Assembly (NCBI GenBank): GCA_000242935.3 | Contig: CP007053.1 | Location: forward strand, 248,001-312,000 | Direction: 5' to 3' | Source of the DNA: Opitutaceae bacterium TAV5 | Lineage (GTDB): Bacteria > Verrucomicrobiota > Verrucomicrobiia > Opitutales > Opitutaceae | DNA length: 64,000 nucleotides | The notes under the pieces: generated by a model | What the model saw: only the letters and a program-made list of their open reading frames with translations | Database searches by the model: none | Told to the model about the DNA's origin: nothing | In this document: piece by piece, positions 23,313-34,100 of the stretch | How positions within the stretch are numbered: the stretch's first letter is position 1 | Layout of the letters: every line of letters starts with the position of its first letter | Made by a program: the position numbers and the translations under genes

Positions 23313-24347
23313 ATGCCTCTCATCGCCAAACTCACCGAAAAGCTCCAGCGCCACCCCAAACGCATCGTTTTTACCGAAGGCGCCGATCCCCGCATCCTCC
23401 AGGCCGCGCGCCAGTGGGTCACCCGCCGCATGGGCGTGCCCATTCTCCTCGGCGACCGCACCGCCATCAAGGATGCCGCCGCCAAGCTCGACATCAATCT
23501 CCAGGGCATGCGCATCATCGAACCCGAGCGCAGCGAGGATTTTGACACATTTGCCAACCAGCTCGAGCAACTCCGCCGCATCAAGGGCGTCAAACTCACC
23601 GAAGCCCGCCAGGCGCTCAAGAATACCGGTTACTTCGGCACCATGATGGTCGTCACCGGCCAGGGAGACGCCCTCGTCTCCGGCGGCACCGCCTCCGCCT
23701 CCAGCGCCCTGCGCCCCATCTTCCAGATCATCCCTCGCCTGCCCAATGTCGAACACGCCTCCTCGCTCATGGTGCTCGACTTCGACGAGAAAAAAGTCGG
23801 CAGCGACGGTTCGCTCTTTCTCGCCGATTGCGGCGTCATCCCCGATCCCACCGCCGGGCAACTTGCCGACATCGCCGTTTCCACCGCCATCATCGCCGCC
23901 CACCTCACCAACGAGACCCCGCGCGTGGCCATGCTCAGCTACTCCTCGAAAAGCAGCTCCAGCCAACCCTCGCTGATCAAGGTGCGCCAGGCCACGGAAC
24001 TCGCCCGCCTCAAGGCCCGCAACTCCATGATGCCGCTCGAAATCGACGGCGAACTCCAGGTCGACGCCGCGCTCGACGCCACCGTCGCCGCCGCCAAGAA
24101 CGTCCAGAGCTCCGTCGCCGGCCATGCCAACGTCCTCGTGTTCCCGGACCTCAACTCCGGCAACATCGCCTTCAAGCTCGTGCAGCTCCTTGCCGGCGCC
24201 AACACCTTCGGGCAGATCCTCACCGGCCTCACCAAACCCGCCGCCGAGATCAGCCGCGGTTCCAGCTCGCACGATATCTTCGGCACCGCCGCCATCGTCG
24301 GCTGCCAGGCCATTGACCGCCGGCTGCTCTACGGAGGAAATGCGTGA
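23313..24347 (+). CDS. pta: Phosphate acetyltransferase, catalytic domain only
   Basis: 344 residues starting MPLIAKLTEKLQRHPKRIVF. PTA/PTB fold signatures include FTEGADPRILQAARQW, VSGGTASASSALRPIFQII, FLADCGVIPDPTAGQLADIA, ETPRVAMLSYSSKSSSS and HANVLVFPDLNSGNIAFKL. The length is that of short Pta (about 330 aa), without the N-terminal regulatory half. It interconverts acetyl-CoA and acetyl phosphate. The ATG at 23313 was chosen because homology begins there; the extension to 23187 is Pro/Arg-rich. The next gene encodes the N-terminal BioD-like/DRTGG part of long Pta, so the two parts are encoded separately. Confidence 0.9.
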   Translation: MPLIAKLTEKLQRHPKRIVFTEGADPRILQAARQWVTRRMGVPILLGDRTAIKDAAAKLDINLQGMRIIEPERSEDFDTFANQLEQLRRIKGVKLTEARQALKNTGYFGTMMVVTGQGDALVSGGTASASSALRPIFQIIPRLPNVEHASSLMVLDFDEKKVGSDGSLFLADCGVIPDPTAGQLADIAVSTAIIAAHLTNETPRVAMLSYSSKSSSSQPSLIKVRQATELARLKARNSMMPLEIDGELQVDAALDATVAAAKNVQSSVAGHANVLVFPDLNSGNIAFKLVQLLAGANTFGQILTGLTKPAAEISRGSSSHDIFGTAAIVGCQAIDRRLLYGGNA

Positions 24348-24443
24348 CCCCCGCCTGCCGGTGAATGCTGGCCGACTGCGGCGTCCTCCCTCCGCCAGCC
24401 CGGATCGATCCGGACCGGCACTTAAGGGGGGGAATCTAAAAAT

Positions 24444-24582
24444 TGAACAGAAGGCAACGAAGAGAACGAAGAACAACCAAGGATGCTCACCGCCCATTAT
24501 TTTTTAATTTTATTAAAATCAACGAGTTCTTGTTAAGAGTCTTCTTTGTTTTACCTTCGTTACCATTGTTTCCTTCTGTTCA
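24444..24582. repeat. GAAGGCAACGAAG-type purine-rich hairpin repeat
   Basis: The left arm GAACAGAAGGCAACGAAGAG is purine-rich with an 8-9-nt period; the right arm CCTTCGTTACCATTGTTTCC is its imperfect complement. The loop is AT-rich. It is related to the elements at 56173, 59186 and 62040. Confidence 0.6.
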
Positions 24583-24605
24583 AAAATGAATTTTCAGAAC
24601 TTCCC

Positions 24606-24724
24606 TTAACATTCAACACCTGACCCTCAACACATGAACCCGATGCCGGTCCGCCTTCCTCACAGGCCGCCGAAGCCGGCCGCCGTTATTAAATGTCCAG
24701 TGTCAGGTGTTGAGTGTTAATGTT
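24606..24724. repeat. TTAACACTCAACACCTGACA-type hairpin repeat
   Basis: Mirror arms TTAACATTCAACACCTGA and TCAGGTGTTGAGTGTTAA flank a GC-rich centre. A related element lies at 52927-53054. Confidence 0.65.
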
Positions 24725-24768
24725 CGCCCGCTCACCATCACATTCTCCAGCCACTCAGCCAACCGCCC

Positions 24769-26043
24769 ATGCCAGACTCCGACGCCAGTCCCGCCAGCCC
24801 AGATGACACGCTGACCATCTCGCCCGACGTCCACGCTCACGACATTCCCGCGCCGGACACCGATCCCACCTCGCTCCCTTCCAACGGCATCACGCAAAAC
24901 CCCTTCGAGCTGCCCGCGCTGCCGCTCCTCTCGAAACCGACCAACGACACGACCAAGCGCATCTTCATCGCGGCCACCCGCATGAACGACGGCAAGACCA
25001 CCGTCTGCCTCGGCCTCTACGCGGCGCTCCAGGCGATCTACCCGCGGGTCGGCTTCATCAAGCCGGTCGGTCAGCGCTTCGTCGACGTGCAGGGCCAGAA
25101 AATCGACGAGGACTCCGTGCTCCTCGACACCATTTACCAGGTCCACGTCCCCATCGAGAGCATGAGTCCCGTCGCCATCGACGGCACCTTCACGCGCCGC
25201 TTCATCACCGAGCCCGAAACGCTGCTCCCCGCGCTCGAGGACAAGATCTGCCGCGCCTTCGACCGCGTGTCCTGGGAAAAGGATTTCACGATCATCGAGG
25301 GCTCCGGCCACGCCGGCGTCGGCAGCGTGTTCGATCTTTCCAACGCCCGCGTGGCCCAGCTTCTCGGCGCCAAGGTCGTGCTGGTCGTCCCCGGCGGCAT
25401 CGGCCGCCCGGTGGACGAAGCCGCGCTCAACAAGGCGCTGTTCGACAAAAGCGGTGTCGAGGTCGTCGGCGCCATCATCAACAAGGTGGAGCCGGACAAG
25501 ATCGACATCATCCGCGACTATGCCGGCCGCGGCCTCGAACGCCTCGGCATCCCGCTGCTCGGCATCATCCCGATCCAGAAGGTGCTCTCCGCGCCCAATC
25601 TTTCGCAGATCTCCGAGGAGATCGAGGGACGCTGGCTCAACGGCCGGCGCGGCGGCGCGCGGCAGCGCGTGCTGCGCGTGGTCATCGGCGCGATGGCGGC
25701 CAAGGGCATCGTCGATCACCTGCAACCCGGCACGCTCATCATCACGCCCGGCGACCGTGACGACATCATCCTCGCCGCCCTTTCCTGCGCCAGCCTCGCC
25801 GGCGGCAGCACGATCGCCGGCCTCGTCGTCACCAACGACATCAAGCCTCACCCCAAAATGGCCGAGCTTCTCGCGCAGACCGACATCCCGGTCATTGCCG
25901 CCAAGGACGACGCCTACCGCGTGACCGCGCGCATCAACAACATGCACGTGAAAACGCAGCCGCAGGACACGGACAAGATCCCGATCATCAAGAGCCTCAT
26001 CACCGACCACGTGGATCTGCAACGGCTCCTGGCGAGCGTGTAG
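24769..26043 (+). CDS. BioD-like/DRTGG-domain protein, N-terminal half of long Pta as a separate gene
   Basis: 424 residues. After a low-complexity N-terminus (1-60), residues about 65-285 form a BioD-like P-loop domain: FIAATRMNDGKTTVCLGLYA (nucleotide loop), GFIKPVGQRFVD and IIEGSGHAGVGSVFDLSNA. Residues about 300-405 fit a DRTGG domain (LIITPGDRDDIILAALSCA, IAGLVVTNDIKPHPKMAELL). This two-domain layout is known as the N-terminal half of long phosphate acetyltransferases, where it has a regulatory or structural role. Its place 420 bp downstream of the short pta gene suggests the two proteins work together. Whether it binds ATP productively is unknown; the P-loop is atypical (RMNDGKT). Confidence 0.85.
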   Translation: MPDSDASPASPDDTLTISPDVHAHDIPAPDTDPTSLPSNGITQNPFELPALPLLSKPTNDTTKRIFIAATRMNDGKTTVCLGLYAALQAIYPRVGFIKPVGQRFVDVQGQKIDEDSVLLDTIYQVHVPIESMSPVAIDGTFTRRFITEPETLLPALEDKICRAFDRVSWEKDFTIIEGSGHAGVGSVFDLSNARVAQLLGAKVVLVVPGGIGRPVDEAALNKALFDKSGVEVVGAIINKVEPDKIDIIRDYAGRGLERLGIPLLGIIPIQKVLSAPNLSQISEEIEGRWLNGRRGGARQRVLRVVIGAMAAKGIVDHLQPGTLIITPGDRDDIILAALSCASLAGGSTIAGLVVTNDIKPHPKMAELLAQTDIPVIAAKDDAYRVTARINNMHVKTQPQDTDKIPIIKSLITDHVDLQRLLASV

Positions 26044-26118
26044 GCAAGGAGCGCATAAAGGAACAGGGTATGGCGCAGGCTGTTTCAGCCTGTACCGATA
26101 CCCCGGAGCTTTCCGAAC

Positions 26119-26194
26119 TTTTACACAAAGATCGCAAAGGGCGCAAAGAATCGCTTTCCAGGAACTTCACGGCCTTCGCGATCTTTGTGTAAAA
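26119..26194. repeat. TTTTACACAAAG-type hairpin repeat, copy 1
   Basis: Arms TTTTACACAAAGATCGCAAAGG and CCTTCGCGATCTTTGTGTAAAA. Read on the minus strand, it and its flank (CCCGAATGTTTTTTGATTTTACAC) align with the element at 54621-54722, so this is one dispersed family of about 100 bp. It sits between convergent genes (plus-strand DRTGG gene, minus-strand argS) and could also end transcription from both sides. Confidence 0.75.
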
Positions 26195-26247
26195 TCAAAA
26201 AACATTCGGGATACGGGAATAAAACCGGAATCGGCAGGAACGCCGGC

Positions 26248-28005
26248 CTACATCCGCTCCAGCGTGCGCAGGCCGAGGAGGTGTAATCCGGTTTCCAGGA
26301 CGAGCAGCGTGCGCGCACAGAGCAGCAGGCGGCGGGCGCGGACGGGCGCATCCTCCACCGCCACTTTCTCCGCGGCGTAAAACGCGCTGAACTCGCCCGC
26401 CAGCTCGTAAAGATACAGGCAGAGGAAATGCGGCCGCAACTGCCCCGTCGCCAGCGCGAGCGCATCGGGCAGCTTCACCAGCTTGCGGGCGAGCGCGACC
26501 TCGGCCGGCGTTTCGAGCGGCGAAGCGCCCTGCCCCGTTGCGGCATCCCCGGGCTTGAGGTCGAGCCTGCGGAAAATCGAACGGATGCGCGCCACCGCAT
26601 AGAGCAGGTAGGGCGCGGTGTTGCCGTCGAGCGCGAGCATCTTGTCCCACGAAAACACGTAGTTGCTGCTGCGGTTTTGCGAGAGGTCCGCGTATTGCAC
26701 GGAACCGATGCCGACGGCGCGCGCGATCTCGCGGCGCTCGGCCTCGGGAAGCTCGGGATTTTTTTCGGTGACGAGCGCGAAGGCGCGCTCTTCCGCCTCG
26801 TCGAGCAGCGCCTTCAGCTTGATCGTCTCGCCGTCGCGTGTCTTGAGCGCCTTGCCGTCCTCGCCGGTCACGGCGCCAAAGCTCACGTGCTCGAGCCGGG
26901 GCACGCGGCGACCGGTTTTTTCGAACCATTTTTTGACGGTGAGGAAAAGCTGCTCGAAGTGGTCGCTCTGCCGGAAATCGGTGACGATGGCGATGCCGTC
27001 GGCGTGGAAATGCTCGGCGCGATAGAGCGCGGTGGCGAGGTCGGTGGTCGCGTAGTTGCTGGCGCCGTCGGTCTTGCGGATGATGAACGGCTGCGTTTTG
27101 AAGCGCGGGTGTTCGGGATGGAAAACGACCACCGCGCCCTCGCTTTCCTGCGAGAGGCCGGCGGCGGCCAGCTCCTCGTAAACACGGCCGACCTTGTCGT
27201 TGTAAAAACTCTCGCCGAGCGTATGATCGAAACGGATACCGAGGCGGTCGTAGATCTGCTGGAAGGCGGCGAGGCTGATGTCGCTGAACTGTTGCCAGAG
27301 GGCGACGCTGCCGGGGTCGCCGTTCTGGAGCCTGACGAGTTCCTGGCGCGCCTCCTCGAGTTCGGGCGAGCCGTCGGGCGTGGCGCTGTTGCCGAGCTTG
27401 TAGAGGCGTTCGAGTTCCTCGATCGGTTCGGAGGCGAGTTTTTCCGGGTTCACCCAGCGTTTGTAGCCGTAGATGAGTTTGCCGAACTGGGTGCCCCAGT
27501 CGCCGAGGTGGTTGTCGCGGATGACCTTTGCGCCGCTGAAGGCGAGCAGGCGGCAGATGGCCTCGCCGATGACGGCGGAGCGCAGGTGGCCGACGTGCAT
27601 CTGCTTGGCGGTGTTGGGTGAACTGTAATCGACAACCCACGTCTGCCCGGCGCGGTCGGCGGCGGCGCCGGCGGCGAGGCCGGCGGGTGTGGTCCAGGCG
27701 TCGAGCCAGGCCTGGGCGGCGGCGGGGCGGAGCGTGAAATTGATGAACCCCGGGCCGGCGATGGTGATTTCGAAACCGGCGCGGGTGGCCTCGTCGAGCG
27801 CGGCGACGAGCTTTTCGGCGAGGGCGCGGGGGTTCTGCTTTTCGCGTTTGGCGTAGCCGAGGACGCCGTTGGCCTGGTAATCGCCGTGTTTGGGGTCGGC
27901 GGTGCGTACGTCCGGCGCAAAGCTGGCCGCGTCGAGCCCGGCGCGGGCGGCGGCGGACGTGAGGGCGACTTCGAGGGCGGAGGCGACGTGGAATGGAACG
28001 GACAT
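26248..28005 (-). CDS. argS: Arginyl-tRNA synthetase
   Basis: 585 residues from ATG 28005 (MSVPFHVASALEVALTSAAA). The N-terminal Add-1 domain (about 1-110) ends with INFTLRPAAAQAWL. The class I catalytic domain has SSPNTAKQMHVGHLRSAVIG (HIGH motif as HVGH), IRDNHLGDWGTQFG and TDFRQSDHFEQLF. The KMSKS loop is degenerate, as in most ArgRS (LKTRDGETIKL). The C-terminal DALR anticodon-binding domain runs from about 455 and ends LGLRTLERM. It charges tRNA-Arg with arginine. The upstream frame extension to 28383 runs into the tpsA gene and is not used. Confidence 0.95.
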   Translation of the reverse strand: MSVPFHVASALEVALTSAAARAGLDAASFAPDVRTADPKHGDYQANGVLGYAKREKQNPRALAEKLVAALDEATRAGFEITIAGPGFINFTLRPAAAQAWLDAWTTPAGLAAGAAADRAGQTWVVDYSSPNTAKQMHVGHLRSAVIGEAICRLLAFSGAKVIRDNHLGDWGTQFGKLIYGYKRWVNPEKLASEPIEELERLYKLGNSATPDGSPELEEARQELVRLQNGDPGSVALWQQFSDISLAAFQQIYDRLGIRFDHTLGESFYNDKVGRVYEELAAAGLSQESEGAVVVFHPEHPRFKTQPFIIRKTDGASNYATTDLATALYRAEHFHADGIAIVTDFRQSDHFEQLFLTVKKWFEKTGRRVPRLEHVSFGAVTGEDGKALKTRDGETIKLKALLDEAEERAFALVTEKNPELPEAERREIARAVGIGSVQYADLSQNRSSNYVFSWDKMLALDGNTAPYLLYAVARIRSIFRRLDLKPGDAATGQGASPLETPAEVALARKLVKLPDALALATGQLRPHFLCLYLYELAGEFSAFYAAEKVAVEDAPVRARRLLLCARTLLVLETGLHLLGLRTLERM

Positions 28006-28103
28006 CCCGTCAATCAACCGTCCGGAGGCCGCAGCGGGCAAGCGCGGATTTGGGCGAGGAGGATCCTCCTGCGCAACAGTATCGGTCCAGAAAGCATGAA
28101 TAA

Positions 28104-28133
28104 CGGAGCGGCGATCCGGGGATCGCCGCTCCG
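28104..28133 (-). terminator. Strong 14-bp hairpin between tpsA and argS
   Basis: CGGAGCGGCGATCC-GG-GGATCGCCGCTCCG is a perfect 14-bp inverted repeat 15 nt after the tpsA stop. On the minus strand it is followed by TTATTC. It most likely ends the tpsBA transcript before argS. Confidence 0.75.
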
Positions 28134-28147
28134 GGGAAAACATCGGA

Positions 28148-31100
28148 TCAACGAATAAAGCTCCAGATGTCGGAATTCCCCTGACGAACGAATCCTTCAC
28201 CCGCATAGGCACTCTCATCAACCGGCAGATTCTCATAACCGGACTCGTAGAGGGGCCGCCATCCGATGTCGTAGGTGACGGAATCCACACGAGGCTGGCC
28301 GATGACGGAGGGATCGCGGCTGAGAAGACCGCCCACCAGACGCTGGTTGAGCCAGATGGCGGAAGCAGTATCGCGGCCGGCAATCAGATCCTCAACCATG
28401 CCCTTGGTAACACCAGGGGCGGTGTTGACCTTGAGGAAGGCTCCGGCAATGGCGGCGAGGCCGGCAGGGTTGTTGTTGACGATCACCGGGGCCTGCACCG
28501 TGACGGTGCCGCCGACGGGTTGCGTCGAGGCGATCAGGCGGCCGAGTTCGATCCGGTTGCCCGCCGTATAGGTGATGTGGTCGAGGTCGGCGGTCGTGGT
28601 GGTGCCGGCTCCCATGATGATGTCGATCCCGGCGGTGGCTTCGACTGCCCCCTTGTTCTCGACGCGGATGGCGGCGTTCTGGATCAGGGTGTCGTCGGCA
28701 TCGAGGTAAACGCTGCCGTTGCCACCGGTCGCCTGGATGAGGGCGTTGATGATGATGTAGTCGGTATCTGCACCGGTGTCTGTGGTGGTGAGGGAGATGT
28801 CTCCCCCGCCCGAATTGATGAGAGGATCGTTGATTTCCAGGAGGCCGGGCGTGCGGAGGAAGATATCACCGAGGATGGTATCCAGACCCGCAAGAACGAG
28901 ACCTTCGCGGAGGTTATTGATATAAACACCACCGGTGCCGCCATGCGCCGTGATAAGCGCGGTGGCGACATCAAGGAGATTGTCCCTCGATCCAACACCG
29001 TTCGACCCGTTGAGGCTGAGGTTATCAGCGGTAATGTTGACGAGATCGTCGTTGCGGACGTCACGGATGGCACCGTCGTGAGCCAGAAGATTGACAGTGT
29101 TGCCAAGGCCGGCGGCCGTGACGAGGTCCACGTCGATGTCACCTCTGGTGGCAATGATGTTGATGTCACCGTCCGCCGTGGAGGCATTGTGGATCAGGAG
29201 CCCGTCGGACGACTGGGCGATGTTGATGCCTCCGGTTCCCGTGACCGAGGCGCTGAGGGTGCGGGCTTCGGTGTCGAGGGCGCGGGTGGCGGCGGGGCCT
29301 TGCTCTCCGATACCGGTGCCAGCTTCGAGAACAAGATCCTTCGCCTTGATCCAGGTGGTGTCGTCGTTGTCGTCGGCGATGTGACCGCCGGCAGTGATTT
29401 TGACAAAACCATTGAGGGCGTGGAGTTCGTTGATGATGACGTCACCGGTATCGGCAAGGGTGATGTTGCCGTCGCGCGAGTAGGCGTTCAGGCGGTTGCT
29501 GTTGATTTCGAGAGCCCCCGCATCGCCAAGACCGATATCGCCTCCGGCATGGAGATTGACGGTGTTGCCGACGATGTCGGCTTCGGCATCCTCGGGTGTG
29601 CTTTCGCGGATCACGCCATCGGCCCGGAGCGTAACGTCGCCGCCCTGGCCCGTGCCGGCCGCAACGAGATCGACAATGATATCGCCCGAGGTGGCGGTAA
29701 TGTTGACATGGTTGGCAGCGGAATCGGTGGCGGAAACAACGTGGGTCGCGGTAACGGTGCCACCGGCGGTGATGTCGATCGGACCATTGGCGGCGGTGAC
29801 GTCGGCCAGGGTGATGGCGTCGGTTTCGTTGATAACAACGGAACCGGCGCCCGTAGTGACAAGGCGGGCGGCGTTGACCGTAGTTTCCAGATTGATACCG
29901 GAAACGGCGGTGACATCGAGTTCGTCGGCGACGACCGGATTGCCTCCGGGCCGGGCGGTGCTCACGGCGCCAGTATCAGCGATGAGGACAACATCGGCGT
30001 TCTGCCCCTGGCCGGCAACGACGTTGTGAATGGTGATGTCACCGGCAAGGGCATGGAGGGTGATGTCGTTGCGATCGATGTCGGTTTGGGAAATGACATT
30101 GGTCGCCGTGATGTCACCGACGCCCTGGCCATTGAGACCGGTCCTGACGTCAATGTATCCGTTTGCGGTGACGACATTGCGGAGGTCGAGGCCGCTTTGC
30201 TCGCGGATGATAATGTCACCCGTGCCGGTGACGGTGAAATCAACCCAGTCAACGTCGGTATCCACATCGATGCCGGAGCCCGAGTCGATGACAAGCCCCT
30301 CGCCGGTGAGTTCACCTCCGGGATTGGTGATGATGGACCCATTGTCGGAGGAGAGCGTCACGGTGCCGTTGGCGTCCACGAAATCGATCGTGATGTCGCC
30401 TCCGGCCTTGATGGTAACGGGACCGTCGGCGGTGGTGACATGCTCAAGGTTGATGTCGTCATTCTCCTCCAGGTTGATGAGACCGGTGCCGGTGACGGCG
30501 GCGATGAGGTTGTCGATGTTGGTGCGCAACGGTGTATCGGCGGTACCGATACCGGTGGCGGCGGTCGCATCAAGGGTTCTGGCCTCGACGTGGTACTGCG
30601 GAGGAATGGGACCGGTACCCGTAATGGAGCCGGCGGTCGCCTCGAGCGTGACGTCGCCATCGGGGGCGGCCACGGTCTCGTTGATGATCATGCTGCCCGG
30701 GGTGGTGAGGACAATGTTGCCCTGGTCGGCCCTGACGCCGTCGAGGGCGGCGAGGCCGAGGCCCGGCGTGACATCTCCGATGGTGAGATCACCGGTGAGG
30801 TTGGTGATGTGGATATCACCGGCGCCGGTGGCCGCCTCGAGGTTTTTGATCCGGACTTCGAGGGAGTTGGCGGATGTGCCGATGCCGGTGCCGGCGATGA
30901 GCGCCAGATTGTCCGTACTGACTTTGCTGCTGGTGTCGGCGGTGGCGTCGGTGATGGCCGTCGCGGCTTTCAGTGTCACCGTGTTGCCGGCGCCGGACGC
31001 TGCGATTTGCGTGAGGGCCAGGCTGCCGGTGGCGCTGACGATGGTGATGTCGCCGTCGGGGGTGGCGACCTGCTTCACGGCAAGATCGTCGGCCTCGGCA

Positions 31101-34100
31101 ATGTTGATATCACCCGCATCCGTGACGTTGGCAACCAGGCTGGCCACGTTGGTGTCCAGCGAGCGGTTCGCATCGGCGCCAGTCATGCCGATACCATTGG
31201 CTGCGGTGATCGTGAGGTCATGGCCGGTGATTTTCGTGCCAGTGTTCTGGTCGTTGTTCACCTGGCCGGCGACAGCGGTGAGGGCAATGTCACCGTATGT
31301 GTGGCCGGCGCCGATGATTCCTGCGGTAATGTTGCCCGCGGTGGCGGTGAGCGCGATGTCATTGCCTGCCGCGTCGGTGGTGGAAACGACCTTGACGGCA
31401 TCGATGTCACCACCGGCATTGATCGTGATCGGGCCGTTCTCCGTGGTCACGCTCGTCAGCTTGATCGCGTCCTTCTCGTCGATGTTGACGAGGCCGGCGC
31501 CAGTCACCTCTGCGATGAGTTCGGTAACGTCTGTGCGCAGCGGCGTGCCGGCTGCCCCGATCCCGGTCGCCGCCGTCGCCGTCAGCGTATCCGCAATGAC
31601 GTGACGCGTGAGGCTGTCCGCGCCTGTAATGGAGCCGGTGGTCGCATCGAGCGTCGCGTCGCCGTCGAGGGCGGCCACGATCTCGTTGATCACCATATTG
31701 CCTGCCGTCGTCAGCACCACGTCGCCTTCGTCTGCCTTGACTCCTTCAAGGGCAGGCAGTCCCAGACCGGGTGTTACATCCCCGATCGTCAGATCACCCG
31801 TGAGATCATTGATGTAGATGCCTCCCGTCGCGGTGTAGGCCTCAAGGTTATCAACCTGCACTTCAAGGTGGTTGTCCGCGGCTCCGATGCCGGTCCCGGC
31901 AATCGCCGCAAGGTTCGTCGCCGTTATCTTGTTGCTCGTGTCGGCGGCATCCGTCGCGTCCGTGATCGCACCGGCGGCTTTCAGCGTCACCGTGTTGCCG
32001 GCGCCGGACGCTGCGATTTGCGTGAGGGCCAGGCTGCCGGTGGCGCTGACGATGGTGATGTCGCCGTCGGGGGTGGCGACCTGCTTCACAGCAAGATCAT
32101 CCGTCTCGGCAATGTTGATATCTCCAGCGCCCGTGACGTTGGCAACCAGGCTGGCCACGTCGGTGTCCAGCGAGCGGTTCGCATCGGTTCCCGCCATGCC
32201 GATGCCGGTCGCGGCCGTGATCGTGAGGTCGTGACCGGTGATCTTCGTGCCGGTATTCTGATCGTTGTTCACCTGGCCGGCCGTGGCTGTCAGCGTGATG
32301 TCGCCGTGAGTGGCTCCGGCGGTGATCGTGCCAGCGGTGATGTCTCCGCTGGTCGCGGTGAGGTCGATCGTGTTGCCCGCTGCGTCAGTCGTCGATACCA
32401 CGCTGACCGCGTCGATATCTCCTCCGGCTTTCACCGTGATCGGGCCGTTCTCCGTGGTCACGCTCGTCAGCTTGATCGCATCTTTCTCGTCGATGTTGAT
32501 CAGCCCGTCACCGGTAACGGTGGCGATGATTTCGGCAACGTCCGTGCGCAACGGCGTGCCGGCTGTCCCGATGCCGCTCGCCGCCGTCGTATTGAGCGTG
32601 CCTCCGGTAACGTGACGGACAATGTCCGCGCCCGTGATCGAACCACCGGTCGCCTCAAGCGTGACGGTATGCGTGCCGGAAGTGTCCTTGACTTCCTTGT
32701 TCAGAATGAGGTCACCGGTGGTCTCGATGAGGATGTCGTCAGCACCGCTGACACCGGTGACGGTCCGCGTCACATTGCTGGTGGCGACGCTGATTCCGTC
32801 GATGGTGAGGGGCTCGATGCCGTTGTCGTTGACAAACCTGGCTCCTCCGGTGCCTCCGGAGGCCGCAATTCGGTCAACCTGGGTGTTGAGCGGGGTGCCC
32901 CTGCCAACACCGTTGGCAGCGATGGCGACAAGATCGCCGGTGACGAGCTTGCCACTTGTCGAGCCGTTGATGGCTCCGTTTTCGGAGTAGAGGATGATAT
33001 CCTTCGTGCTGGTGGATTGACCGAGGATATTGAGGTCGCCTTGGGCCGTGGTTTCGATGGTGGTATCGATCCCTTGAGCGGAGAGGTTGCCGATGCCGAG
33101 GCTGCCCGGCGATTCGATGTAGATGTTGCTCTGGCCGAAAGCCGTGGCATCGACCCGCTCGGCCTGAATGCCGAGCGCCTGGGTAGCAGTGCCGATGACG
33201 TTGTTGTCGTCATAGGCCTTTTGGGCGAGTTGATTGAGCAGCTTGCTCGCAGCAAGGGCGTATTCGGCCTTGGCCTGCTTGTCGGTCAGGTCATTCAGGA
33301 TCGAGGTATGGGTGTTCAGCAGACCTGTATTGTCATCCAGATGTTGCTTGTTTGAAAATAATGCAGCCTCCGCTGTGATCAACGCGTGTTCCGCATCGGA
33401 AAGGTTGTTTCCCATTGCTTCCACCGCATGCTCGGCTGCACCGGCCGCCACCTGCAAACCGGCCAAAACGGCCTTTGCAATGCCCAGGGCAAGTGCGGCG
33501 CCTCCATCGCCAACAAGCGGAATCGCCTGGGCTGCCCCTGCGGGTATCTCAAGGATGGATGCGACAAGATTAGCCGTATCAAAAGCGATACCAGCGGCAT
33601 AGAACGTCCAATACGCAGCATCATATGAGGACTGCGCAGAAGAAACCGCAGATTCCTTGGCACTCACATCATTGACGGAGTTGTTGTAGAGTGTCTGGTA
33701 AAGGGAAACGAAAGACGCATACATGGCGACAAGCTGCTCCTCGTAGGTTTTCTGCTGGGTCTGCAAGTTGAGGTTGAGATTCTTGTCTCCGGCATCGGCG
33801 ATGGCCTTGCTCAAATCCTGCCACGCCTGGGCGTCGGAGAGCGATTTGCCGCTAAGGGTGACGTTCCTGGCAATGATGTTCACGGCGCTGCCATTGCCGT
33901 CGATGATGAGACCGTTGCCGGACTGAACGGTGACGTTGCCGGTCCCTGCATCGAGAAGGTTGATGCTGATGTGCGAGGAGGCTTTCAGGGTGATATTACC
34001 TCCGGCCGTCTTCAGGTTGCCGGCAATGATGACGCCAACGAGTCCTGTCTCCCCGCCGGGAAGCACCGTGCCGAGGGCCTCCAGGGTAATGGTGCCGGTG

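Larger units (their letters stand above)
24348..24768. other. Intergenic region with two hairpin repeats
   Basis: Two inverted repeats occupy most of this stretch: 24444-24582 (arms TGAACAGAAGGCAACGAAG and its mirror CCTTCTGTTCA) and 24606-24724 (arms TTAACATTCAACACCTGACC and TGTCAGGTGTTGAGTGTTAA). No gene is seen. Confidence 0.55.

Noticed and set aside
28520-33355. Plus-strand open frame of 1611 codons
   Set aside because: It is the antisense shadow of tpsA; the repetitive GC-rich text keeps it open, and it shows no domains or signal peptide. tpsA has a signal peptide, a TPS domain and a partner gene.
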